A stretch of DNA of 64,000 bases from Hirudo medicinalis (Eukaryota; Annelida; Clitellata; Hirudinida; Hirudinidae). The stretch lies in contig MPNW01000141.1 of assembly GCA_011800805.1 (NCBI GenBank), positions 229,730 through 293,729 on the forward strand, read 5' to 3'. This document shows positions 48,501-60,347 of the stretch, one piece after another; the first letter of the stretch is position 1, and each line of letters starts with the position of its first letter. The notes under the pieces are model-generated. The model ran no database searches, was not told where the DNA came from, and was given only the letters and a program-made list of their open reading frames with translations. Both the position numbers and the translations under genes were made by a program.

Positions 48501-49693
48501 TCTCCGGTAGTTAATTTATATAGCGCTGCTCACCTAAAATCTGCTGGTCTGACAGGTGCGTGATCTGTTTGGCAGCCAGAAGCCGTCTCTCTCTCTCCGC
48601 TTGTTCGCTTGCGTCACTTGATATCGACTTTGTGACCTTTAACCTTCTGCAAAAAATTAAAACTTCTGAACATCATCTTCAAAGTTTACAACGAACGTGA
48701 ACAGCAACAATAACGTTCCACAAACTTTCCAAAACTTTCTCTGGAGTCTGCAGACCACGGAAAGGCGCACTGTAAACCGAGTCTCTGCATTCCAGCAGCC
48801 AGGTTTCCAGCCATCTGTTGCACGCTGTCGATGATCCGAGCTGACTTCCCGAAGATGGAACGCCTCTGCGTCTTGCTCCTGTCGTTAGTCTGAACGCACG
48901 TCGACACCGCGCTCGAGTTGTTGACGTCTGCAGTGGCGCAATTTTTGTCTTCGATGCTCACGTGACTCGTTACGTCGCTGTCGTTATCGCTGAGGTAGCT
49001 GGCGTTATTCTGCTCGCTGCTTTGGTCTTCGCTCGTCTTGACGTTGTCGACTGATGGCTGTTGAGTCTTCTTCACGATTGATGACTGATGCTGGATAGTC
49101 ATTTCCAGTTGTTGCTGGTAGATGTACTGGAGTTGATAACCTCGTAGTTCTTGCAGTTGCTTCTCGAACAATCTCTGACGCTTCTGAGCGCTGTCAATCG
49201 GCTCCTTCTGAGATTTTCGTCGAAACTTGAACCGACTTTTGATGGCTGCCAAGTTGGGGAATCGAAGTCTTGACTTTTTTGCAAGTGAACTGTGAACCGC
49301 AGACTGAGCTCCGAGCGAGGCCTCGTACCCGTCGAAACTGAGGATTTGCCTTTTCTCGACCAAGTCTTTGCAACTGAACTCCGAGGGAAAGCCGCAGCTG
49401 CATTGTTCGCATGACTCCAGTCTTTCAGGATAAGTTTGGGACTGAAGTTTGTATAACCTTCTCGAACCTTTACCAGCTGGCGAGTAATTTCCATTTGGAG
49501 AAGATAATTTCTGAAAGGAATCGATTGGAGATGAAAGACAGTCTTGTGGCGAAGGCAGATTTGGAATTCTGAAATCCTTAGGATGAACCGCTCTGCCATG
49601 TTGTTCATTATTTGTGGTAACTTGAGAATCTGGCTTCCTAGTTGGCCGACTCACATCTCCGAAGGCAAGCGATTTGACGCCCATGCAAACCAT
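42627..49693 (-). CDS. Calmodulin-like EF-hand protein with long novel N-terminal extension
   Basis: Five exons read on the minus strand: 49693-48690, 48646-48534, 47017-46874, 42980-42738 and 42652-42627. All introns are GT-AG, and the total of 1,530 bp is exactly 510 codons (509 residues). Residues about 1-335 are unknown: Ser/Thr/Gln-rich and basic, with a glutamine-rich helical stretch (about 165-205) and a cysteine cluster RYCCCSRSL at the exon end that could be lipidated. Exon 2 gives a charged helix and [11 protein letters not shown], which replaces calmodulin's first helix. Then come four EF-hands with complete loops: [36 protein letters not shown] and [12 protein letters not shown], ending FTKMILR. 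The calmodulin core is of normal length. Likely a Ca2+ sensor with a targeting domain. The phase agreement across all junctions supports one fused gene. Upstream exons before 49693 cannot be excluded. Confidence 0.8.
45108..45560. repeat. AT-only low-complexity / (TA)n-(TAA)n microsatellite tract
   Basis: About 450 bp of nearly pure A and T in TTA, TAA, TATA and ATAATA units, inside the third intron of the calmodulin-like gene. The flanks at 45110-45180 and 45530-45560 are ATT/GTT repeats. Probably variable in length and hard to assemble. Confidence 0.85.
45785..46075 (-). pseudogene. hAT transposase C-terminal (dimerisation domain) relic
   Basis: Two overlapping minus-strand frames together resemble the hAT C-terminal dimerisation region. 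One frame gives the PLEWW...[13 protein letters not shown] part and the other continues [14 protein letters not shown]...[17 protein letters not shown]. The conserved order WW, YLSxPAT, ERLFSxxG, LSPxNxxxLVFL is known for this family. The switch of frame between PATA and ERLFS shows a frameshift, so it is a dead fragment. It sits in the third intron of the calmodulin-like gene, same strand. Confidence 0.72.
46395..46562. repeat. Trinucleotide repeat tract (GAT/GAC then GTT/GCT)n
   Basis: A run of GAT/GAC units (46395-46480) is followed by GTTGTT/GCT units (46483-46560). Apparent long ORFs here are poly-Leu, poly-Gln or poly-Asn readings of the repeat. An N at 46382 lies immediately upstream. 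Confidence 0.9.
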
Positions 49694-50263
49694 CGGACAT
49701 TGAATGCTGATTAAAAATCATCAAAATTCGTACATCAGTTCTGAGAATGTTCCTCGTATTCGATGGAAAATGTTCGTTTCACGAAGGTTCATGTTTGCGC
49801 AATTTAGGGACAGAGCTTACTAAGAGAAAGGAATTGCGGACACTTGCACTCATCAGTGGTAGCTCGCCAACGTCATCTCTATCCGACCTTCCTCCTTTTA
49901 TTGGCCTCTCTTCAGACTCTCTCACCAAGCTACAATGGCGACCCTGCGCGTTCCAGCGTGTACATGAGATCCAATGTAAGCCTCGTAACCTCGGATGTTT
50001 CCTTCCTAGCTTTTAACGTGAAGAATTGGCTACTGAATAATGACGGATGATGTTAATTAGGGATTTGTAAGAAATCTTTCGTCTCGGGACGACTGTTGTG
50101 TCATTATGGCGGTGAATGGTAATAATTCATCACTGTAAAATGTTACATTGCAATAATAGCCCATTTTTTGTGTAAAAACCCCACTACAATCAGCGAATTA
50201 GCCAACATTCATTGACGACCGGCAGTATCTTAATCGATATGCACAATCATCATCAATATCATC

Positions 50264-50350
50264 AACTCTTCTCCATCTTGATGATGATGATGATGACGAC
50301 GACACAAAGAAGACGGCGGCGACGATAATAGCAATGACAACATCGATGAC
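50264..50350. repeat. GAT/GAC-rich simple repeat
   Basis: Tandem GAT units grading into GAC and GGC triplets, in the intergenic interval. No evidence that it is transcribed. Confidence 0.75.
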
Positions 50351-52179
50351 GGCAGTGGTGCATGATGAAGATGGAATTTATTCCAGTTAGTTGTTCCTTC
50401 AGAAGTTATAGATTACAAGAAATGCCTCGAAATAGCTTCCATTATTGCCACCATTATCATGACCGTCGACGTCGTCATCACCGCCATCAACGATTGTTGT
50501 CTTCGTCGTCCTACGCTGACGTCCACCAACCCAAGTACATACCAAAAAAAATCGTGTTTTGCAGCAATTCCCATATTCTTCCGATCAATTTTTATTTCGG
50601 ATTTAGAGAAATCACAAAACTGGAAGCCAGTTTTGCCTACATGTTTGACCTTGGAAATGATCTGACTAAGGTGGAAATTACTTCTAAGAAAACAAACTGC
50701 CATATAAACTCGACTGTGTTAAACTGAGGAGTCACTTAGAAATGCACCGTGATTTGGCAATTAGTTTGGTTTTATTGCAGGAAATTCTACTGAAAAACGA
50801 AAAGATTTTAAGAGAAAAAATAAAATTGAAAATTTTCGCCCTTACTACTTAATTAGTAGCATTGCCATGGGGTCTTAACATATCCCAGCTTCTGCTCAAG
50901 ACATCTTAAATATTCCAATATCCGATTAGCTCGGACTTAATGCAATCTAGCCGGTCATTTATGACAAGATGCTAAAAATCTGACGTGTCAATTAGCTTTT
51001 ACACAGATCTCAGATCGGACAATGTCTTCCATGGAAGTGACTGATTGTTCCTGAAGCAGCTCTCGACGCCATCTTGGAGGTCCTAGAAGGAACAAATCAC
51101 TTAGCTCCGATGGCAGTAATGAATGAAGTGGTCGACAAAATGTGCTTTAGTTCGAATTCATCTGGCAATGAATATACTGACCCAATGATTTGGAGGTACT
51201 GAATTTGTAATATAATGAATCTGTTGGTAATCTCATCATTGCGTTATCGCCCATATTAAAATAATAATGCAAATTGGTGTTATTTTAAAATCACTATTAA
51301 AAATAAAAAGTAATATCGAATAATGCTAAAATTACCATTTTATTTGTTTTGTGTTGATCAAAAATTCAATTATCATCTTTAATAATACATACTCCAAATT
51401 GGTCGTCTGAGATAAATATGAAGAGAGGCGACTTAATATTTTAAAAGCATCGCCCTGGAATGACTGAGTGAGAAAGTGAAAAGGGGAGAGCTCGAAGAAT
51501 TTTCCAGGCAATAGTTTTCCATCTAAAAGCCAGGTTGAAGAGACAAAATTTAATGAAATAACACCACAAGCGTGCTCTCGCTCTGGACAACATTCCAATG
51601 TCCACTTTCGGTTTTATTATTATTAATTTAAGAAATTGTTTAAGTAAAAAAGAAATCGAAATTTAATATAAAAAAATTTGGACAAATTTTAGAAATCGTT
51701 GCGAAAAGTGCGATGTTTTTGATTGAGGAACCACATCCAAAAGCTGCTATTTTTAGACGCGTTTCAAGCACGCAGAGCTGTTGATGGCTGCTCTCCTGTC
51801 GAAATGTTTCAGGCCAAAGCGGCTTCCGAACACTGAAATTACGCTTAATTGTCTCACTTTGCGCATTAATTACATGTTAGATTTGTGTTGGGACTTTTGC
51901 TAATCAGAGTCGAGTATTTCTTCCGGCTTTGTGCTCCGAACTAAACTCCTGATCGGACTCCATGCTAGGAGACATTATGGCGATTTGTAAAAGCTTCGCG
52001 CGTCGAGTTCATGGGGGAGCTTACAGTTTATAATGTTTCCAGCGCTTTATCATAGATGCGTACTACTTCACAACTTCTAAATTAGTCATGTGAATTCTGT
52101 CCAGAAATTGCAGTAAAGAATTAGATCTTTATATATAAATTAGAAGTTTCTCTCAAATATGAACCGTTGTGAATAGGCG

Positions 52180-52283
52180 CATGGGTTTTGTTAATGAAAA
52201 TGTCAGTATTCACAGCAGAAAGAACAATGGAACACCATGGGTTTTGTTAATGAAAATGTCAGTATTCACAGCAGAACAATGGA
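52180..52283. repeat. Tandem duplication, period 56 bp
   Basis: The sequence CATGGGTTTTGTTAATGAAA and following bases to ...CACAGCAGAA occur twice, 56 bp apart (starts at 52180 and 52236), with near-perfect identity over the shared part. The second copy lacks three bases near its end. This is a recent local duplication. Confidence 0.9.
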
Positions 52284-54070
52284 TCACATGAACCGAGGGC
52301 CGGATTAATGCTACAGGAAAACCACATGCTCTTTACCACTTTTGAGTTGCTATTCGGAAAAAGTGATAAGAAAGAAAGCTTATAAAGCTTATTTCGTTGA
52401 ACTTCTGGCTTCCTACCTAATGTAGATGTGTGATTCTAGCTCTTAAAGAACTTCATGCCATAAGGGGTATTTTTGGTCTCTCTTTTCTAAAGATTGTCGA
52501 CTCTTTATAAAAAAAAAAATTCAAATTGCTGTGGACTTTGCCAAGGAAAATGAACCTATGTCTAAAATCGGAGCGTTACTCTCGTGCGCTGTCAATTGAA
52601 ATGTTAAAATCAAAATTGTTATGCTTATTTCAGCGATGGGGATAATCCAATCAAATGTTTTATGGTAACTGAGAATTCAAGTGAATTAAAGACAGGCAGA
52701 TGTTTAAATTAACGCCTATTCCATAACGCGGATCACGACGGATCATTGTACATTTCTGACCAAGCGTTTCCTTCTGCGGATTCCAGTTCAGATTCCAGAG
52801 GATCTCATTAAACCTTTGTATCGCTTCCTTTTTGTGCACATATAAAAATTGAATTTAAACAACCGATTTGAATATCAGCTGTTTGTACACCTGCTCGTGT
52901 CACTGTCAGGGAGGTCATTTGTGCTGCGCCCCCTCCCATGACTTTTGGTTAGAAGTAAAAAAGTCATCTCATAAAGTTGTGCGAGGGTTTGCCTCCTGTA
53001 AAAGTTGAAATGACTTTATTCTTAATTTATAAATTAATATAAATTTTACTTCAAATAAGATTACTATCAAATAAAACAACTTATACAAGTGTATAATGGT
53101 ATAAGTGTAAAAATGGGTCGTGAATCGCATGATTTGCCGATCAGATGAGAAAATTATGACAATATTGTGGGAGGTGCCAAATATTCCAAGGCGATTTGAA
53201 CTATGCTGAGTCAAATGAAATACTAGCGTTGGCACGCCGACAGGAAAAGAATGTAAAGGATTTCGAGGCTTTAATTTGATTCAGTAATAAGCAATGAATT
53301 GAACTCCAAGTCTCATTCCTAAATCAAAGGAAACTTAGCTGTGATGGGCGAATCCAAAAGGTTTCTGATTCCAGAAAGTTCAAATGAAATTATATTACTT
53401 CCGCAAGGATGATAATCTCCATACCGAGGTCGCTTCTCTAAATTCACCTTCGATCAGCAAAGTTTAACACCACCTTCCAATACGGCTTAAATAATGTAGT
53501 GATTAGAGTGAATATTAATTTAATTTTCGATGCACTAATCAGGACTAACCAGCTTTCAGAGGTACAAGCATTAACTAAGAGTCGGCCTTAATGTTACTGT
53601 TACTCATTCAGAAGCAGGGCATTTAACCTCTTTCGGCTGTAAAATGATTCTAAAGTTTGATCCCATCCATTGCCAATGTAATTGCCTTAAAACTCAAGAA
53701 TGCCATCCATGAAATATCAAATGCTAAAACAAAGTTTTAAAAAGTTACATTCTGTCCAATTGTTGAAACTTACATTTCCTCGCCCCTTTATTTGTTGTTA
53801 TTTATTTTATCTACTTTTCCTTGGTTGTCACAGCATTGCCCAAGCTAACCTATTTCTTCCATTGTCACATATCCGTCAACAGTAAAATTCGCACCTTCTT
53901 TCATCTCACCCGTTATATAAAGATTCTTATCTACTTGTCGCAATAATATAATAATTTGTGACAGGTTATCCCCTAGGCCGGAATTATATTCCATTGGAAT
54001 TTCGTGGGTTTTTTTTGTTCAGAAAATTAAAAAAAAAATGCAACGGGCTAATTTAAAACATTTTATTCTG

Positions 54071-57000
54071 TCATTTTAGAACTCCTTTAGACATATCTTC
54101 TTTTGTTTTCTTCTTTAGGTTCTCTGAGGGTGAAACATTCATAGAGTCAATCACATGATTGCAACCAATCACAAACAAAACTTTTTCAATGCAAACCTTT
54201 CTCATTGGTTCTTTCTTTATGTGACTGGAACCATCCTCTCTTCCTTTCTGTCATTCCCTTCTTTCCAGCTAACATCTTTTCTGCCTTTTTGACCTGGGAC
54301 TCAGCCATCTTTGCTTCTTTCTCCTCCTGTTCTTCCATCTCAATCTCCTCCACCTCCTTTCCCAGTTTCAAAATTGCACCATTGAACTTCTCAAGAATGC
54401 CTTAGAAGACCCAAAAATTTGTGAGAGAACAACTCTGCCTGAACAATGAGTTAATTGATGTAGTACCTTTGCTGATAATCCTGTGCTTCAAGGGGACCTT
54501 GGAGGCTGTGGCAATGGCTTTCAACATTTTCCTCTCATTTTCTCCAACCAGAGAAACAGATCTTACAAAATTAAATATTATTTATTCAGGCATTTCCATT
54601 TGATATTTTGACAGAATTAAGCAAATTTAGCACAGTTTATAACTACTTAAGTAACACTGCATTTCTAGGCAAATACTTTCCATTTGTAAAGTTTCTCAGG
54701 AAAATCCAAAAAAGATAATCATCATTCCAACCTTCCTTTCTTTCCAGCCCTAGCAGTTCTGCCCACCCTGTGGATGTATCTCTCGAGAGAAGGTGGGAGA
54801 GTCATGTTGATGACTGTGTCAACATCGTCAATGTCAATACCTCTCCCCATTAAATCAGTTGCCAGAAGAACATCAATGGAGCCTGATTTGAATTTCTCCA
54901 ATGATTCCAATCTCTGATATTTAGTAAAGTAGAATGTGGAATTGGCTGCTCAAAAATGCATAACAATTGATCAAAGTGATTCTGCTGACCTCGGTCTGGG
55001 ATAGGTTTCCATGAAATTCTCCAACTTTTATTCCGAGTAGGCCGAGAATAATGTGCAGTCTGTGTGCATCTTTTTTGGTTTGTACAAAGACGAGACACCT
55101 TGTTTTGAAAGTCCTCTTTACGAGTGCTGAAACCATTCAGGAATTACAATAAAGTTCAACAATTTTATGAGATGGTTTTCATAAAATATTTTTTCTAAAA
55201 CATAAAAAGCTTAACAAACCTGCAATTACTGCTTCCCTCTTCCCTTCATGTTTTGATCCAATTTTGACAAATTCCTGCTCAAGATTCAGAGTCACTTCCT
55301 GGTTGGCATTGACGAAAATCTTTGTAGGGGCCTTCAGTGACAGCAGTGCCAAATCTTCAACCTTAAATAAAAAGTAATGTTAAACAGATCATGAAATAAA
55401 AATAAATGTGATAAAAGACAAATATCTACTGACTTTTTCAGTCATGGTGGCTGAAAAGAGGAGAGTTTGCCTGTTAGCATTGCATCTCAGAATAACTTCC
55501 TTCATTTGTTCAGCAAAGTATTCGTCCAACATTCTAAAATGATATTCACATGCATTCATGCATTTACAAATTGATCAAAGTTGCATACATCTGCATACTA
55601 ACATCAATTCCTTACCATCTGTGGCAATTTCTAAATTAATATTTCATAACAAAACATCTAATGAACTACGCAGTAACAGATGCGACAACTAGCGATAACC
55701 GAATGAGATCGGCTTCAAAACTTTACCTGTCAGCTTCATCGAGGACCAAAATCCTTATGGTCGACAGGTTGAAGTTAGGAGCATTGTGAAGATGATCGAT
55801 CAACCTTCCAAGAGTGGCAATCACTATATCAGGACCAAGTCTAAGAGTTGCTTCTTGATGATTTCTGCTCAAACCACCTGAGGACAAAAAATGTTTTATT
55901 AATTAATTATTGAATGAATATATTTTAAAGTCCAACAAACCTGTAGCAAGTGCAAAAGTAATTTTGGTGAACTCTGTAAGGGATTTTGTGACATCGGCGA
56001 TCTGAATGGCAAGTTCTCTGGTGGGAGTGAGGACAAGCACCTTGGTTGTTGGCATAGGTTCATGCAACTGATGGCACAACCTTTCAACTATGGGGATCAT
56101 GAATGCACCTGTCTTACCTGGAAAATAGTGATGCTAATGTTGTCATAATATCCCAGTAAATAGTGTCACAACATTAACATAAAGTGATGGCAATTGCTGG
56201 TAATTAATCATTTAAAAATCAAGGGATGGAAAAATTGATACCCGTTCCTGTAGCTGCACAAGCACAGACATCTTTGCCCATGAGAGCAATAGGGATGGCG
56301 GCCGACTGGATGGGAGTTGGTTTGTTCCAATCCATTTTGCACAAGGCTCTCATTAGAGGTCGGCACAAGTAGAAATCATCGAAGTTGTTCCTATCTCCAC
56401 CATCATCTACGACTTCTCCATATTCAATCAAAACCTCTTTTTCTTCTTCGACTGAATTCTCAGCTTCTTCTATTTTGCCTTTTTTCTTCTTTGAAAGCTT
56501 CCTTTCCTTAAGTTTTAATTGGTCTTCAACCTCCACTAAAAGTACATAATAAATTATGTTTTGATTTGCATTCATGAAAATTTATTTTAATTTAAAGTTG
56601 ATAAACTTGAATATAAGAAGTGCAAGTTACAACCACTTTAACTTTTATAAAGTATAATTTAAAAGAAACACATTAAGATGAAATGAGTGAATGTAACATA
56701 CCTTCATCCTCCTCACTTGACATGACTTCATCTCTCAAACGTTTCTAGGAAATAAATGTCTTAATTAATTTTCAGAAATTTAATTCCATCAAGAAAATAT
56801 TTCCTCACTCTTTTTTGAACTATTTTAGAATCCAAACTTGTAAGTTTGCTTTCATTGTAATTTTTCTTTGGCTCTTCCTCTTTGGAAGTTTCATCATCAC
56901 TGTACTGCATCAATATCAATCAATAGGTACAGTTATTGACATTCAAAAACATTATCAAAACAATTTTCATTTAATTAGTAAAAACATGCACATATGTTGA

Positions 57001-57705
57001 ACTACAAAAACACATCTCAAGCTGTTATTCTGCAGAATGTATGTAATTCATTAGCCGATCGATGTCAAGCTATTATTTATTTATGAAAATCTCAAGCAAG
57101 AAGTTACATCAGCTTTGAAGCATAAACAAAGAAATATTGAAGCTGTTTATCATATATGATAATCATTAACAACATATGACAACATTTTGACTGAACTGTC
57201 TGACCATTGAAGTCATTGTCTGATCAGAAGTGATGAAAACACAAAATCAATAATGATATATTGGCTCAGAGGGTAGTAAAGGCAACAGTCATAATGTTGT
57301 CGTGTTCGAAATCCAACTTACACTGCTATGTAAACGGTTGACAAAAGGCGCCTCTTACATTATGCACATAGCACTGTATACATGAAGTACATTTACATTT
57401 TATGATAATCCAAAATTGGCATGCAGGTAAAATCATTTAATATATCACTCTAAGAAAATTGTTTTAAATGCACGTCATGGTCAAATATTAACTAATTTTT
57501 ATAAATAAACTTATAGCACTTACTTGAAAATGGTAAACGTTTTTCGCTACAACCTAATGGAAAAAAAAAGATTAATTAATAAGTGACTCGTAACGTTATT
57601 GATGCATCCTTCAACAAATTACTGAAAAAAATAATCTCATACTTCGTCATCGCAATCCGATTCTGAGCTAATAGTATCGTCGGGTGTTAAATCCTTCGAA
57701 TTCAT
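54071..57705 (-). CDS. DDX27: DDX27-type DEAD-box RNA helicase
   Basis: A nucleolar ATP-dependent RNA helicase for 60S ribosomal-subunit biogenesis (family knowledge). ATG at 57705; the early exons encode an acidic, Lys-rich N-terminus. Motifs in order: Q motif WNKPTPIQ; motif [14 protein letters not shown], split by an intron; [13 protein letters not shown], where TPGR is usual; [68 protein letters not shown]. The DDX27-specific tail [10 protein letters not shown] follows. A stop occurs soon after at 54192 if unspliced. A short intron (weak GTTTGC donor; CCCTCAG acceptor near 54120) would add a basic tail, [16 protein letters not shown], ending at 54071. Either way the C-terminus is much shorter than in human DDX27. 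The gene shares an upstream region with PISD. Confidence 0.88.
57263..57400 (+). repeat. tRNA-derived SINE-like repeat, copy 3 (DDX27 intron)
   Basis: Contains GTGTTCGAAATCC, the best B-box match of the three copies, then AACTTACACTGCTATGTAAA and an end reading CATGAAGTACATTTACATTT. It lies in a DDX27 intron, antisense to that gene. Confidence 0.6.
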
Positions 57706-58410
57706 GGCACAAGCCCCTCTAGCACATGCAAAACAAATTGAGCGATAATTATCAATGTTTATGCTGGGTCTGCATGTGGACAAATAATCAATAAAAATAT
57801 TTTTTCATTTTATTGTAATATTTATTAACAAATATCAAATTAATACATAAATAATTATTTATTTTTTATTAGAGAAAACATTAAGTAAACAATTCAGGTA
57901 GTTTATCTCTAGCTGGCTGGATGAGGCCACCTACCAGCGGCTTTGGTCGAGGACGTTTCGTTTCGTTTAAGTTTAAGTACGAGAGGAGGCTTGCTGCTAG
58001 TTTCTTAAATGGGAAGTCAGAAGATGAAAAATTCATTTTTTAAAAAGGTGAAGCGATGTTATATGGAATGTTTATGTCGTGATGTTTAATTAGCTTTTAT
58101 GATGATAGAGTTTGTAATGTCATATGACTAACATAAAGTGCTAAATGTGATCAGCTGGTTGTTTTATGAACAAACATACAAATTTTTAATTGCTTCCAAT
58201 TTGTTGCACAGAATTATATAACTGGAGTTCCGATCTACTTAAGTAAGATTTCTTTTCAAATTCGTATTTTGACTCAAAAGCCTTTAAGTTGAAAGTTAAA
58301 GTTTAAGTTTTCTATGTATTGCAGTACTTTTGCTTTGGTACACTGGCAAGTTTGCTTTAATTCAAACATGCAAATATGCACCTTTGTTCGTTTTGGTTCC
58401 ACGATGCAAA
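57706..58410. promoter_or_regulatory. Shared upstream region of DDX27 (-) and PISD (+)
   Basis: The two start codons are divergent and about 700 bp apart. The middle part (about 57910-58020) has higher GC content than its surroundings and resembles a promoter or 5' UTR exon. A ttgcag acceptor-like site at 58319-58324 suggests that the first PISD coding exon begins there and that an untranslated exon lies upstream. Confidence 0.45.
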
Positions 58411-60310
58411 ATGCGTAGCATTACAAAACCATGGAAAAAGATGAAGGAAGCAGCCTATAAAGTTATGAAGAACAAATCATTAATATGGCACTTTAGAGGA
58501 TCAGATTATAATAAACTGTATTGTTATCTTAATGTTTTTGGCTGGAAGCATTTGAGCAGGTTGGTGGATTTTATCATTTCTCTTTTTGGATTGTTATTCT
58601 GCAAAAAATTCTCCCTGATTTTGCGGCTTAGGTATACTCAATCTTGGAGTGTGTGGGACCACAAGCTTTTGTTCAGAATCAAGGAAAAATGGTGGAGGAG
58701 GGATGCTCGAAACAAACGTACTTTGCCCAGCAGCTTCCACAGCAGACGCTTCTTTAGAGATGGACACATCCAGTTACTCAAATTTATTAAGAAAACTGCA
58801 GTTTTGACCAACCAGAAAATGCTGAAATCTATTCATTACAACACAAAAGTAATGTGGATTGTTTAATTTTTTATGTTTGGTGTTTTACGTATAAGTATTT
58901 TTCTAGTCTAAAGTCTTTTCCACCTATGAAGAGCATTTGGCTCCCAAAGGTGAGGTTACTTTTAGACATTTTCAGTGCTCTGAACTGACCGCACATGCTA
59001 TCCAGAAAAGATTGTTTGAAAGAATGAAACATTTATTTTGGTGTGGTTTGGGTTCATATCTAACAGAGTTAGCATGACAACACTTGGTCAGTTGTGACAC
59101 GAAATAGCTGTTAAAAATATTTTGGGGATGCTCTATGGTACTGCACTTTCGATATTATATTAAAGGACAAACTTAAGTCTTAAACACCCTGAAAAGGGGA
59201 AGTCTGTTATAGAATTGCAAGCCAGATATCCATAGCAAGGTAGTGATAATTTCTTAATGATTTTGCAGTTGAACTTGTACAGAAGAATGCCTTGGAGGGC
59301 AATGAGTCGTCTCTGGGGTCAAATAAACAGCATAGATCTGCCTCACTGGCTAAGGAAGCCTGCTTACAGACTGTACATCTGGATGTTTGACTGCCATGTT
59401 GAAGAGGCTGTAGTTGAAGATATCTCGAGGTATAAAAATCTTTCTGAGTTCTTCAGAAGAATGCTCAAGCCTGGAGTGAGGCCAATAGATGTCAATTCTT
59501 CATTGGTAAGCATGAACGGATGTTTTACCGAAGCGGATCGGTCAATAAACCGATAGGAATTACAAGGATTTCCTTGTTTTTTTCATTACCCCACGTCGTT
59601 CGGCTCTGCCGATGTTGACGCTAATGATTAGTAATGGAAACGTTTTGCATTTGGATTTATATAGATAAGTAGAATGGCTATTTTTGAAAATTTGATCAAC
59701 ATTAGATTCATCAACATTAGTAGATGAGCCATAATACCAGTAATTTTCCACGTCAGTCATGTGCTCGCATTTGCTGGCTGATTTATAGTCACGCACATTA
59801 ATAAACTCTAAGAAAAGCAATTAAGTCCAGGCTTTTCTGCAAATGGTTTTCTTTTTTTTTAGATCAGCATAACAATGAATGCAACTAATAAGGAGTCATT
59901 CAGAAACTTTGTCTTTGTTGTGATTGCTAAAGAATTTATTTCTAAAACTTCACATTTTTGTAAGGGTTATCATTTATTAATTGTAATTATTAATTATTAT
60001 TAATTGATTTCTCCCATTCATTGTAAATTGTTTCAGAAATATTAGTCAGCATTATAAGTTGTGCTCATATTTTTTTGGTCTTGACTGGACTATTTTTAGA
60101 ACAAAAATGTAAGACTGCTTAGTATGGGTAACGATGAGCAAAAGCAATAAGCATCTTTACTTTTATTTGCGTTATTATGCTTTTAGAGAAAATTATTTGA
60201 AACATGTAATGGCTTGGCTTTTTGACATACGATCATGTTTATATTTTTTGCATTTCTGCCAAATAATCACAAATGTGGTTATAATCAACTTAATTATAAT
60301 TAATTATTAT

Positions 60311-60347
<37 letters not shown>

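Larger units (their letters stand above)
49694..54070. other. 4.4-kb gene-poor interval between the calmodulin-like gene and DDX27
   Basis: No ORF with a recognisable domain. The proximal part upstream of 49693 should contain the promoter of the calmodulin-like gene. A GAT/GAC-rich simple repeat lies at about 50270-50350 and creates a His/Arg-rich chance ORF (50362-50727). A 56-bp-period tandem duplication lies at 52180-52283. The rest is unremarkable AT-rich DNA. Confidence 0.5.

Noticed and set aside
48686..49608. Alternative long minus-strand ORFs overlapping the calmodulin-like first exon
   Set aside because: The frame ending RYCCCSRS is the only one that splices in phase to the EF-hand exons and it is the longest open frame.
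50362..50727. 121-codon His/Arg-rich ORF
   Set aside because: It starts in a GAT/ATC simple repeat, has no recognisable domain and an unrelated antisense ORF of similar length; likely chance.
58330..58410. Starting PISD at 58330
   Set aside because: The codon there is TTG; the first in-frame ATG of the exon is at 58411, though an upstream exon could add residues.
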